Positions 37,613 through 49,776 of a DNA stretch of 64,000 nucleotides are shown here, piece by piece. Where the stretch lies: assembly GCA_029224185.1 (NCBI GenBank), contig CM055191.1, positions 18,957,760 through 19,021,759 on the forward strand, written 5' to 3'. Each line of letters begins with the position of its first letter. The first letter of the stretch is position 1. The stretch is from Karalla daura (lineage: Eukaryota > Chordata > Actinopteri > Chaetodontiformes > Leiognathidae). A program made the translations under genes and the position numbers. The notes beneath the pieces are model-generated. The model ran no database searches. It was given only the letters and a program-made list of their open reading frames with translations, and was not told the origin of the DNA.

Positions 37613-38960
37613 CACAAAAAGATGATAGATATTTTTATTGTGTGAAATTCATATGCAAAATCTTCACATTCACTGCATGAGGTGAAGGTGTCTCAAAGAG
37701 TCACATCAGGACATAGGATATGTAATCACTATTGACAGAAAAAAAAGATATGCCTGATAATAATCTGAATGTTGAATCTGCATCTTTCCTGAATGCACTG
37801 GTGGCTTATATTAAGGTCAGTTTGTTGTCTGGAGTCTTTCATGTATTTGACAGAACGTAATCAGCACCAGGAACTTATCCCTTCAAACTCTGCCTCCTTG
37901 TTTTCTTTGCTGATAAACATTTGTTCAAAAAGTTTTAGTTGTCCAGATGCTCTGTTGTTTGGCTTCTTCATAAACATGATTCATTTTTCTGAGCTGATGG
38001 ATTTAAGATCAGTGTATGATGCTAGCCGCTTCAGGGCTATTGGATCCCTGGTTAATGACATGTCAGGGCGCGGTGTTTTTCACAATCTGATGCATCCCAT
38101 ACATGCCTGCCTGGTGGATTTTCCCAGCATATCTGCGCCTAAAGAAACCTTAATTGAGATAATTTACGCAAAGCTTCCACATGCTCCCTTGTCACCCGTC
38201 AGCCGTCACAGATTCTCACCCCGTTTCTTCTTCCTCCAGTTTCTTCTCTTTCTGCTTTGGCCCCCTTTTTCCCATCCCACTGTGCTCTGTCTTTCACTTC
38301 ACACCTCTTCATATTCATCTCACTCCTCGTTCTCTGGTCTCTTCATCCTACTCCATCTTACCTTTCGCTTCCTTTTCCTCCCCTCTGAACCCTCTAACTA
38401 CATAATGAGCCTCATTTAGCAGGGTTAATTGTTTTAAAAACTCCCATGTGTTTCCTATGCCACAGAGAGAGATGGAGCAGTACATGATGATAAAAGTCTT
38501 TTAGTTTGGCACAGCATGCACCAAATATTTCAAGCTAAGCATCCACATTATTTGCCAGTGCACACATCTATACTGTATAAAAGATCTAAGAGGGAGTGCT
38601 AATGCTTGTATTTCACCACATATCTAGTAAAAGTGGAGCTGTTGAGTGGAGTGTGGTGGGTGACATTGGTAGAGTCCAGACACCCTGGGGCCCAACAACT
38701 GGCCACCCACAGCTCAGCAGACTCCACTTTTCACACACTAGCAGGTGAAGTGAAACTCGCTTTCTCTTTTGGTGTGTTGCTTTACCAGTTCTGATGAAAT
38801 GTTACTCAGACAATGAACTGCTGCTGAATCACCACACTCTCTCTGCAGTTCACCTGTGAGGTAACTGAAATGTAATGCATTAAATATATGAAATACAATA
38901 TTTGATATAAGCTCTCAATCAACAGCAGTTAACTATACTAGCACTGAAACAGGAAAACCC
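37613..38960. other. Intergenic with a long non-genic frame
   Basis: Contains a 208-codon + strand open frame at 37,793-38,419. Its second half is a pyrimidine-rich tract read as Ser/Phe/Leu/His, with no domain, no good Kozak context and no splice signals. Treated as chance. Confidence 0.5.
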
Positions 38961-39180
38961 ATTTGTTCATCCATTATCTGACCTGGCAGCAGTCTGCTGG
39001 CGCCCCACTCTAGTGAAGCCCTTCATTGCAGTGCACACTATCCACTGCCACACTCACACTTAGGGGCACTTTAATATCTCCAACTGACCTAAAATATGTA
39101 AGCACATTTTTACTACAAGGAGAAAACCCACTCAATCGTAGTAAGAACATGCAAACACCACAGAGAAAGGCGTTTGGTCA
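38961..39180 (+). mobile_element. SINE-like repeat, copy 6
   Basis: Diverged but ordered blocks: 'ttcatccattatctgacctg', 'tccactgccacactcacact', 'ggggcactttaatatctcca', 'actgacctaaaatatgtaag', 'aaggagaaaacccactcaat', 'agaacatgcaaacaccacag', 'agaaaggc'. Confidence 0.6.
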
Positions 39181-40762
39181 TCAACTATTAGAAGTGCCTC
39201 TAATGTGTAGCAAGTACAGTACTTCCACATCTCTGGGTGCATGTTACTTTTATGGACCGTGAATGCACATGTGAGACCAGCGAGACAGAAACAGAGGTGT
39301 CTCCAGCTGCGTCTTGATTCCCACTGGAAGGAGCATAAGACATTGCGTTAATGTCTAGGGAGGAGTTCACAGCTGGAAAAATGGAGAAAAATGGAGAAGT
39401 GTGTGTGTTTGTGCCTTTCGGGATATAGTGAAAAATATTTTTCAATTGTGAGTGCATGTATATAATAACTGGCAAGCAGACAGTGTTTCTAATGATATAA
39501 AACATGAGAAACCCCAGGTAATAGACAAATAGGATTTAAACATTCACCATCTATATGAAGATTAAGTTTCATTAACCATTGTTTTATTCTATTCACGTGG
39601 AGTTCAATACGTCAACACCTTACATTAGTTACACTACATTGGAATTATTTTATTCCAATAACTTTTTTTATGCCCTGAGCAGTAATGGTCAGAACATAAT
39701 GCATGAATGTCATTTGATACGACAAATGGGATTTAGGTGCATTAAACCACAGAAATGAACAATAATGGTAGAAATGGTGTGTTCGTGTCTTACTCATCTT
39801 CTCATCTTGGAGGAGGCTTGATGTTCTTGCTTGTTCTGTCACTCAGTCTCTGCTGGCAGGGGGTCAAGCCTAAATTGGGCCCACAGTGAGTGACTGGACT
39901 GAGGGTGGTGATCACAGTGAAAGCATATTGAAGGCTGTGCACACACTTGTCTGTGTGATGTGTGTGCACTGTCCATTAAAAAAAAAACAATTTGTAGAGT
40001 ATATTTGCATTCTTCCTTTCCTCAACAAATCCCAGTTGTCTTTTTTTACATTTCTTCATAGCTCAATTTTTTTCAGACACAGCGCTATCTTTCTTAAAGA
40101 TTCTCTCTCACTCTCTCTCTCTCTCATGCAGACAGCTCAAATCCCACAGTGCACGTTGCACACTCTCTAATTTAATAAAGCAGAGTAAATGTGACCTCTC
40201 CCAGTGGAAGCTGAATAAAGGACCACTGATCCTTCTTAGAGAGGGTCTCCCCATGTGTGCTTGGTTACCATTTCAACTCCTTTGCTGATAAAAATGACAA
40301 TGGAGTGGGGACAACATCAAAATACAAAGAAAAAGTTTTCCTTTCTTTTCCTTTCTCTTATTTCCGTTATGGACACAAGAATGCTCATGAATAGTCTAAC
40401 ATCCACAATCAAACCATTAACAAATGCAACATTTCTCTAATGCTGTCACTGATGACAATGAGTAATGAGGGTGGAGTTGCTTTTAACACCAAAACCCCCT
40501 CTGGGATAAACGGTGAAACCATTATTATAGCAGGGAACAATGTAGAGTGCTGGGAAAGCCCTGAGATGAAGGGGGCACGCACATCTTGACAACAGACAGT
40601 CATAATATAACTCAGAGGGACATATCCTGCTTTGTTTTATGCAAGTCAGGGAGCATCACCACAACTTCTTTGGTGTATGAAAAAAAACCCATCTTCCATC
40701 TGTAAAGGCTGTGATCCTGCATGTGAAACAGAAAATACTGAGGCTGTCTGGACCTTGAACAA
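39181..40762. other. Intergenic, no gene seen
   Basis: Short frames only. A short (CT)n run lies near 40,105-40,124. Confidence 0.5.
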
Positions 40763-40779
40763 CAGACAGACAGATGGAC

Positions 40780-40820
<41 letters not shown>

Positions 40821-40834
40821 CACACACACACACA
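40763..40834. repeat. (ACAG)n-(CA)n compound microsatellite
   Basis: About 13 tetranucleotide ACAG units with two GGACAGAT interruptions, passing into CA repeats. Confidence 0.95.
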
Positions 40835-41465
40835 ATCTACTAACTCAGTAACTCAGTAACGTCAATAAAGTTGGTGTGAGACAAAAGATGCTTTTCATTA
40901 CAGCCAAAAAAGTGGCTTTTTCTTCTCTTCTATACAGTAAAAGTAATGAAGCCCATGACATAACATTCAAAAATCAAAGACAGGTGAGTGTACAAGGTTT
41001 TTGACTGCGTGGAGAATCCTTTCATGGGCGTGTGCCGAGACTGATGGAGTCAGAGATGTAGTAAAGCGTTAAACACAGCTGTGTCTTATCAGTGAAATGC
41101 ATCACCACCACATCAGTGCATACACTATAAACTGCCCAGGACATACAGAGACAATATCTGATCCAATTCCACTTAATCTAATGTTGCCTCATTTACTGTA
41201 ATCATATCTTCATCACATTTATGGCATTCCAGACTCATGCCGATGTGTCACAAGGCCAGAGCCAGTGAGAAGTTGCCCTGCGTCTGTAGAGAGTGAGTCT
41301 GACTCATAAGATGTTTTGTGACACAGTCCCACTTGAGATGTCCCTTGAAAACTGTTTGATTGGATAAGCTATGCGTCTATCATTGTCTATCCTGAGCTAA
41401 CTTCATCCAATCAGATCAACAAAACATGTGATATTGTAGCTGATGATAGATGTTACATATAGAGT
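40835..41465. other. Intergenic, no gene seen
   Basis: Unique-looking sequence with no supportable feature. Confidence 0.5.
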
Positions 41466-41486
41466 CCCCCCCCCCCCCCCCCCCCC
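41466..41486. repeat. Homopolymer C21
   Basis: Twenty-one consecutive C. Unusual for vertebrate DNA; it gives i-motif/G-quadruplex potential and is prone to length error in assembly. Confidence 0.9.
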
Positions 41487-44400
41487 AACAGTTCCCACAT
41501 AAACTGGCCCTCTACCCTCTTCCTGCCCTGTATTAGGAAGTCAGATGCCTTTTCATCTCACTAATCAAATCTGGACATTTTTCTGTTATGGCTGACAGCC
41601 GCTTTTAATTGTCACTCAAATGGAAATCACAAGGATCATCTAAAAGAGTAATGTATTCACTTCAAGCGGAAGCTACCATTTCCCAGTTACAGAGGACTTG
41701 AAAGCAGGGTGGCCTGAGAGATGTGCACTTAGCTCACTGTCACATGAGAATGAGTCTGAGGGTAATAATTCTTACCTTGACGGAATTTATGGGCAAAATT
41801 ATTTATATGGATTGTGCAGACTTGATGATCAGTTCAACAGGTCTGATTTATTCATCCAGTTTCCTCAAAATTTACTCTCCATGGAACAGCACAGGCTTAA
41901 TGATACACTTATTACCTGATTACATTTTTGCTTTTGAAATTTGTGAAGGATACTTGGTTTCCTCCTTAGAGCTGAGAATATTGCCAAAATTCTTACGTCT
42001 ATGGGTTAAATATGAGGCTGTTTGGCTTAGACTGGGTGCCAAAAGCGTATTATCCCCACAAAAACATCCAGAGATAATTATTAAGGACATTACAGCTTTC
42101 TTTCTTCTTTTTTCTACTGTAGTGTGAAAATGGTCATTTACAATTTGATTAGATATAATTGCACCAAATCTTTTGTGGCCAGGGAAAGCCTGAAGAGAGT
42201 CCAGAAAATTACTAGGCCACTTAACTTCCCCCCCCTCAGAGATTAAACAAATTAGGTACTTGTACAGTTTTTTTTAAAATTATTCTCAGTCTGTGTGCTT
42301 AGGCAATAAGAAGTGGTTTGGTTTCAAACTGAGTTGTTCTGGATTCTTCATAATGCATACTCAGGTTCTCGGCTTCCAGGATTAAAATGAAGTGTTTCAC
42401 CCATACACACAACAGGAATTTTGATATGTATTTTTATGTAACAGGCCAATCATGAGTCTGTGTGTTTGTGTGTGTGTGTGTGTGCGTGCGCTTGTGTGTC
42501 TGTTTGTGTGTGCGGGGTGGGGGGATGGCACAAGAGAAGGACTGTGGGATGAGTGTTGCTCAAGATGAGTTGCTATTAAATTGCTTTTGTCTGCCAAGAA
42601 CAGCTTTGTTAGATTAATGTGTGACTTGGCCCCTGGATTTAGAGAGGAAGCCGAGCTGTAAAGATATCTAAATTTGAGAAAGACTGAGCATGAGCGACAC
42701 ACACACAGGGAAAGCAATGAGAGAGAAAGCATAAGAGAGAGACTTCCTTTTGTGTCCATTAGAAATACATCAACCAATAACTAGTTTATACAGATGCTAA
42801 AATGTTCTAAAGAATGATCTCCAGTCACATCACCCAGAGGTATGGTCTGTTTTCTCTAATAACTTGTTGATGTTATGGTTATATGGTTATCTTGTATTAT
42901 CTTATTTTCTAGACAAATAAGACAGAACACAGTGCCATCACTCACACAGAACTGCAGGAACATTGGAGATTATGATAAAAAGAGATTCTGCATAATAGAG
43001 CTTTTGCTTTAGAAACACAATATTTAGTAGAATTTCCTAAGAAGAGCTTGGCATGGTGAACTCATTTCTCAATTCGTCATAAGAGGGAAGATAATTTCTC
43101 TATCTTCTGTATTACTAATACTTAAAAACTATTGATATCTCCTGCGAGTTTTGTGTCCACACAGTGACATTCACTCTCACTGTCACAGTGACATGCCCCG
43201 TCTTTGTACTCAGTGTAGACACTGTTTAAATTCTCAGAGAAATTAAAAAGCATTAGATGAGGTTAGATCAAACAGTTACTCAACGGCAAGATCATATCAA
43301 TGAGATTTTAAAGCAATATTGCTCATGCTTGATGGGTGGATTTTACAGGGGGCTCAGCCATGATTATGGCTCTCAGATGTCTCTGTAATGTGGCTCATGT
43401 CATTTTAACTCCCTTTTGGAAGGATGAAAGGAAATGAGTCAGAGACACAGAGCTGAGAGGACCAAGGGCGATAGGTCAAAGACACTTCACTTGATAGTGA
43501 GACTAATAAATACAGAAAGAACGTATGTTCCTTAAAAGTTCCTTTTGCTCCGGATCCATGGTAATGGAAAGTCGCTCACCAACTAAAGATCCACACAAAT
43601 GTGTAAATAAAGACAATGGGGGGAATATAAGTGACTTTGACTGACTTTGAAGTAAAGAAAGGGAGGAGGGGCTGAAGTTGTTCAGCAGCTTGCTCACTGG
43701 GAGGTTAAGAGGGGATGTCTGGGATCAGACCACAGGGAATCAACCTCAGACTCTGCTTCCATGTCCCCATGGTCAGGCATGCCTCATTTGGCCTGCCACT
43801 GCTCACAGGAGACTCATAAAAACTCATAGTTTTTTCCTTAGAAGGGTCCTAGGAAATCATTTGACATGACAAAGTAACTTATAATTAGTTAACTGGCTCT
43901 AACATGGGAACACAAAATACAATATTGCACCAATTAAAAAGTCACATGAGAATGAACTGTTTAGAAGAAAAGCAGCGGTGCAGCATTTTGCACCACTTTT
44001 TTTCTCTTTTACTAGACTGAATGGATGACGCACACACATACGCACACATCACCAAAGACACAAGATACGATGTTTCTCTCTCTCTTAATCTCTGCACAAA
44101 CACACACTGAAAATGCTCTCATACACCAAATGCTTACACACATACACGCACACACACCTAGAGCAGGCAGTGGTGGGCTGACTGTTGATTTAGTGTTGCC
44201 AGGGGAACCCGGGATTCAGGGATTCTGTGCTCCAGATGTTTCATGAAAAACGAGGGGACTTCCTGGTTCCTGACGGACTAAGAGTGCAAGTCAACCTTGT
44301 ACATGTATGTGTGTGTGTGTGAGTGCAGACACACATGTGCATGCATTTCTGTATTTATTAGAAGTCAAATGCTTGTCAGCTGTAGCTCCAGCAGCATGTG

Positions 44401-46547
44401 TGTGACATCAGAAAGGACCTTTTGAAACCCTCCTCCCTGTAGAACAAGACGTTCTCTCGTCACACCAGCAGGGGAGTTTAACTTGTAACCCTCCTACCCC
44501 ACAGACACATGTGCACACACACGCACACACACATACAAACATACACCAGGGAAATGGAAAGCCTGCGTGTGAAAATCATGAGCAACAAATAAAACGTGCC
44601 ATGTACCAAAAACGATCCCTTTGATTACATTTCTCCTCCATGAGACAGCAGCTAACACGAGGGGACATTGACTGGAACCATTTGTACCCTGCACATTCAC
44701 CAGAGACTGAAAATGTGCATATTGTAGCCCATGGTGAAATGAAATCAGTTACCTTCTGCTGACTAAGGGCCTCATAATCTTTTCTATGTGGAAGGAGTCT
44801 CATAGTCTTTTCTTTTCAATGCATCCATAGAAGTTGGCGTTCGATAAATTCCACGCTACAGAGAAACTCAATGATTCAGATAACTTGGACCTGTATTTAA
44901 ATTCAGATTTTTTCTTTAGTATGAGTATTGAAATGGTGGCCAAGAAGGGTCTCAACAGTTTTAAGTTGTTCACTTAAAAACTGCTGCTCACTTTGGCAAA
45001 CATGCACATATAGCCATGAGGAAGACATCACAATACTGGACAATAAGATCATGACCTTTTCAGCATTTAAGGAGTCATTCAGACTTCACTGTGCTGAACA
45101 GTGTACATTTGGAGCCAAATACTACATTTCCCTGTGCTCATAGATAAAAGCCATTAAGTTTACAATAAATATTATGGAGAGACCACTGAGGCAGAGTCAG
45201 GCCTCAAAAAGACAAATGCCTCAAGCTTATGTCTCTTAAGAAATGGCATACTGTGCTAGTTGAGGAAATAATTTATTATTTTCTTGTCCGATCATTGTCT
45301 CTGTCTATTTATAAACCCGCATGAATGTGGCCCAGATGACCTGTTTTAATATCATTAGATAACTTTTGAACAATGGTTTTACCCTTTCTTAAAGCGTTCT
45401 ACACCTCCCAGGACAAGTGGCCACCCAGACAGCGAGTGAGGACAGCAAAGAAAGATGGCTCGTTCAGTCAACTGACTATGTTGGACAAATTTCAGGGTTT
45501 GAAAAATAATCGCGCTGCATGAAAACCAGTGGGACAGTGACTGTCGGAGAAGATCTGTGTGTGTCTGCTGTCTGTGAGAGCTCCACAGAGGACCTGCTCC
45601 TCTCATGTAGCTGTATCATGGGAGATTTGGTCTGAATATCTGGACAAAATCAGAAGAATTGATAACATATTTTTTAACAAATCAACTGCAACTGTATGGG
45701 TAATGTTTTGGTGTAGTGATTGCAAAAAGAGCTCATAGTCATCGTCTGAGCTGTAGTCAAGCCTCTGCCAATGCACGGACACTGAGACACAGAGTTTTGT
45801 GTGTCCAAATAGAGGAGAGGTTACTGTCTTGGACGGTGGTGCTAGTGTTGTGCTCTCAGGACAATGTGTTCTCTATGACAACATAATGTCAGAAACAGAT
45901 TTCATCATTGTCCTGAAAGAATCGACCTATACAACCTTCATATTGTTATATGATGCAGCTATAGGAAAGCTTTCGTGGAGAAAGGATTTTAAAGACAACA
46001 GACACTTCCTCTCTCCTTGAACAATACAAACACAGTTGAGTCAGACTGACTTAAGATCCGGTATTGCAATGATCACATCACTGAGTGCAAATCAAGCTCT
46101 TTTCCAATCTCCTCCCCATCATTCAAAAGGCCATTTCCTCTGAGCTCATCTATGAATTCTTGATTATTCTTTGAATTACAGCGTTTAGCATCTGCTGTTA
46201 TCTCTATTTTCTCTTAATGAACTCTTTTGACATGGACTGAGAATGGTGACATGCTGGTGTTAGAGCGACAGATAAGAGGGATATAGGGAAGGAGAGGAGC
46301 AACGGGGACATCAGTGAGGGAAAGGGGCTATAACTCCCTTTTACATTTGCATTTTACAGTTTTAGGTTGACAAGAACAATACCGTTCGGAGCGCATGGGC
46401 CTCAAAGGGAGCAGTAAAGCTTTTCTGCACTGTCATTTTGGACATTATATTCCCACATAACACAGAGACCTGGGGGGCAATTTTTCATCCTCTGACAGCT
46501 CAGACTTAAGGGCGCGCTAACTCTGAGGATGTAATCTCATATATACT
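41487..46547. other. Intergenic, no gene seen
   Basis: About 5 kb without a supportable gene. A 134-codon frame at 41,723-42,127 has no recognisable domain. TG/CA-rich patches occur at about 42,457-42,515, 44,026-44,155 and 44,508-44,545. A CTCF-like core ccagcaggggag lies at about 44,464-44,475. Confidence 0.45.
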
Positions 46548-46567
46548 CTCTGCATATATATATATAT

Positions 46568-46612
<45 letters not shown>

Positions 46613-46615
46613 GAG
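46548..46615. repeat. AT-dinucleotide inverted repeat with unique stem base
   Basis: The 68-base element begins ctctgcatatata and ends tatatatgcagag. The non-AT ends pair with each other around a (TA)n core interrupted by aaata units, so the whole element can extrude as a cruciform. Confidence 0.85.
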
Positions 46616-49600
46616 GGGGATATCTGATTTAAAAAAGTTATGGATGGTGGAAAAATTTGATTACATAGTTTTATTTCCCCTTTTTTTTTCTTCAAACACA
46701 GTTAAGTAAGCGCTCTTCATTCCCAAGCATGAGTGCAGTACAGGAAACTTTCCCAAAAGCTCAGTAACATTATAAACCCAGGTCCTCCATCCACTGAACA
46801 ATACACTGAAAGAGATCAAGGCACTAAATCTGTTTGGGAAAATCACCCCTGCTCTCTCTCACCCTTCACTGCTCTCAAACAGGCATCACTCTTACCTGCT
46901 TATTTAACAGCCCTGCAGTTGTTTCTGTAGGATTGACGTTGTATGACTCTAGTATTTTATCAATGATTGTTACATTTCAGCTATGTCAGAAAAACACTGC
47001 AGTACTTTAGTTCAGAAAAAAAATCAGAAAAAAGATTGAATGTTTTTCCCTAAACTGCATCTGTGACATGAGACACGAGGTGTGAAACAAGGTCTGGCAT
47101 GGACCTGAGGACCAATTGCAGCGCTCACAAATCATAAAGACTGGAAATCATACTGTTCTATTTTCATCCTGCATTAATTGAGGGCATGTGAGAACATACA
47201 AGTCACATGATGATCTAGTCATGTACATTCCATCCCTCTGCCTGTCTCCTATAATCTGTGACAGAGGAAATCACAGTAGGCTGGCATGTCTATGGCAGTG
47301 CTCAAGCTGTTGATGTTGCTGCTCAGAAGCAAAGCAAGCCCTTGAGGCTGTGACACACTTTAGCTCTCAGTCTGCTGGCCAGCTTTGGTGTTATCCTAGA
47401 CTAAACACTTAGTAAACCACAGCGGATACAAACATTTTCACGTTCAGCACAACAGTGGTGTGTGTGTGTGTGTGTGTGTGGGCTTGAGAGAGAGGGCCAG
47501 AGGAACAGAAAAGGAGATGGAGTAAAACATTTTAAATATTCACCAAAAATAATACAAGCATAATACAAAAAAAACAAAAAAACACAAAGCTTAAGGCCCA
47601 TGGAAAGGGTAACAGGATTAATTAAAAAGAAAAAAGAAAACTATACCTAGGCAGAACTTATAAGCCTTGCAGGTACTGTATCATGTTTTATTATGCGACA
47701 GTACAAGATCAAAATAGTAGAAAGGTGATTGGATGTCAAGACTGAATGGAGATTAGTTTTCTGAATTGACAACTTCAATGGAAAAAGTACTACCAAAAAC
47801 ACTGTGTTCACTGCAGAGTGTGTTCAGTGTACAATGTACATTGTTTAAATATACTCAAAGCTTACAGACAGTAAATGACACACGCAAACGTGTAACATGC
47901 ATACATATACACTGAGTCGTACTCTGAGGGCTGGCTGACTTTCATTTTGATGTGGCCGTAACGTCAGAAAGCTCTCCAAACATCAGCTGTCGAGGGTCTG
48001 CGGCCCCCTTAGACACACTTAGCGGCTACGAAGATCCATTTATTGGTGATCACGTGTGTGAGAGTGTGTGTGAACGTGCTGGTGAAGTGCAAGTCTCCTT
48101 AAACACATATTAAAGTGAGGGGAGCCGGCAAGTGTGCATGCATGTGTTTGGCAATGGCGGTTGCTGGGTCTAAATGGTCTCTGGGGTTCAGCCCTAACAC
48201 CAGCAGACGTCATAACACCATAATCACCCTAACGTACACGTGCGCGCACACACACACATGCCACATACACGCCACTCCCCACCACCACGACATGAACCTG
48301 CAAAAGAAAATAAAAACATTGAAAGCCGTGGGCGGAGTAGTCACAACTGGAGCAGGAGCTCCGGGTGATGGTCGGGATTTAGAAATGCAGCATAAAACAG
48401 AGAAACATCTGTGATGGCAGGCCTCATGGGCTCTGTGTTGGTGTATCATTACACAATGGTGCACAGTGCAGTCGCAAGTTTCTGTTTTTCATCCCAGTGT
48501 TTTACACTTCTCAGATATGTCAGTGCCGTCTCCTTGTCTCCATGGGCCAGGTTCCGTGCTTTCCTGGTCATGACCTAGACATGGATAGGGATTGCTACAA
48601 AGTTTTTTCTGAGACTGTCCTTTCATCACTATGGAAATGTTTGAGTAATTTCAAAAGGAAACATGCTCCTCAAAAATTCACGCGTTGATATTTTTGTCAG
48701 TATTAAAAGTGCAAGTTATGATCACTTTGTTACCTCATTTCCGTCATCACAATAGCTTTGTGCAGCAGCCAAATATGGAAGGATTCATCTATGGTCCAAT
48801 AGACATGGTGTTTGAGGAGATCAGATGGATTGCAAAGCAGAAGAAGGAACAACAAGGTGCCAAGAGGAGAGCAGGCTAGTGAGAAACAACTGAGTGAAAA
48901 TCATCTTGTCTCTTTGGGTGGCCTGTGGAGGCTGTGAGATCTAAATCATGGCTGTTTGACTGATGTTATACACAGCCAGTCTCATAAGTCTCGGCCTTGA
49001 GGATGTTTAGATGACCAGCAGCAGTCATAATGTGCCGAGTTATACTCTCTGTATTTTATGACTCTGTTAACAGCAACTTTTCCTGTAAGAACAGTTGACT
49101 CCTCTGTTCTGGTACTTTTGGTTTAGCTAACTATCAGCCAAATAACAATAATTTAGGGCTATCCAGGGACACACCCTCCACTTTTTCTGAGTTGTGATAG
49201 CATTTATACACAACAGAATATTGGGTGAATTTCACAATATTATATGAACGTGGGAGTGAAATGAAACACCTCCTGGTTGCAGGTCATAGTAATAATTATG
49301 CTTATGCTGAGCTCGGTTACTTTGCAGTTCATTGCTGTGGGAAAGTGAAGTTCTTCTGTGTTCTTTGCATTTTGAGAGAGACATCTCAAAGCTTGATCAT
49401 TTAACGTCACACAAGGGAAACGTTTGAGGGATCCGTGCAGACCAAGTACTTCAAATAAAACAAAGACATATTGATCTAATCGCATAATTGATTTGTCTCC
49501 ACACATGTTTGTGGCTTTGGAAGTGACCTGAATTCGGAGAGAAAAGAGAAAGGAGGATTAAGTCTGCAGTGCTCCACCCAAGACTTGTTTGAATGGCACA

Positions 49601-49701
49601 TTTAAACAAAAGCGGCACAGGCACAGTCCCTTCCTCTTTCTCATTCCGTCCCACTCACACACATAGGTACAGAGCTGAACCCCCACCCATCCTCCCCACA
49701 G

Positions 49702-49703
<2 letters not shown>
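46616..49703. other. Intergenic, no gene seen
   Basis: No supportable gene. A short (TG)n microsatellite lies at 47,457-47,480. Confidence 0.5.
47457..47480. repeat. (TG)n microsatellite
   Basis: About 11 TG units. Confidence 0.93.

Positions 49704-49773
<70 letters not shown>
49704..49773. repeat. (CA)n microsatellite
   Basis: About 34 nearly pure CA units. Confidence 0.97.

Positions 49774-49776
<3 letters not shown>

Noticed and set aside
37793..38419. 208-codon + strand frame in the intergenic region
   Set aside because: No domain, weak start context, and the second half is a low-complexity pyrimidine tract. Long chance frames are expected in 64 kb.
41723..42127. 134-codon frame possibly from a retrotransposon
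   Set aside because: No reverse transcriptase, endonuclease or gag-like motif could be found in it or in neighbouring frames.
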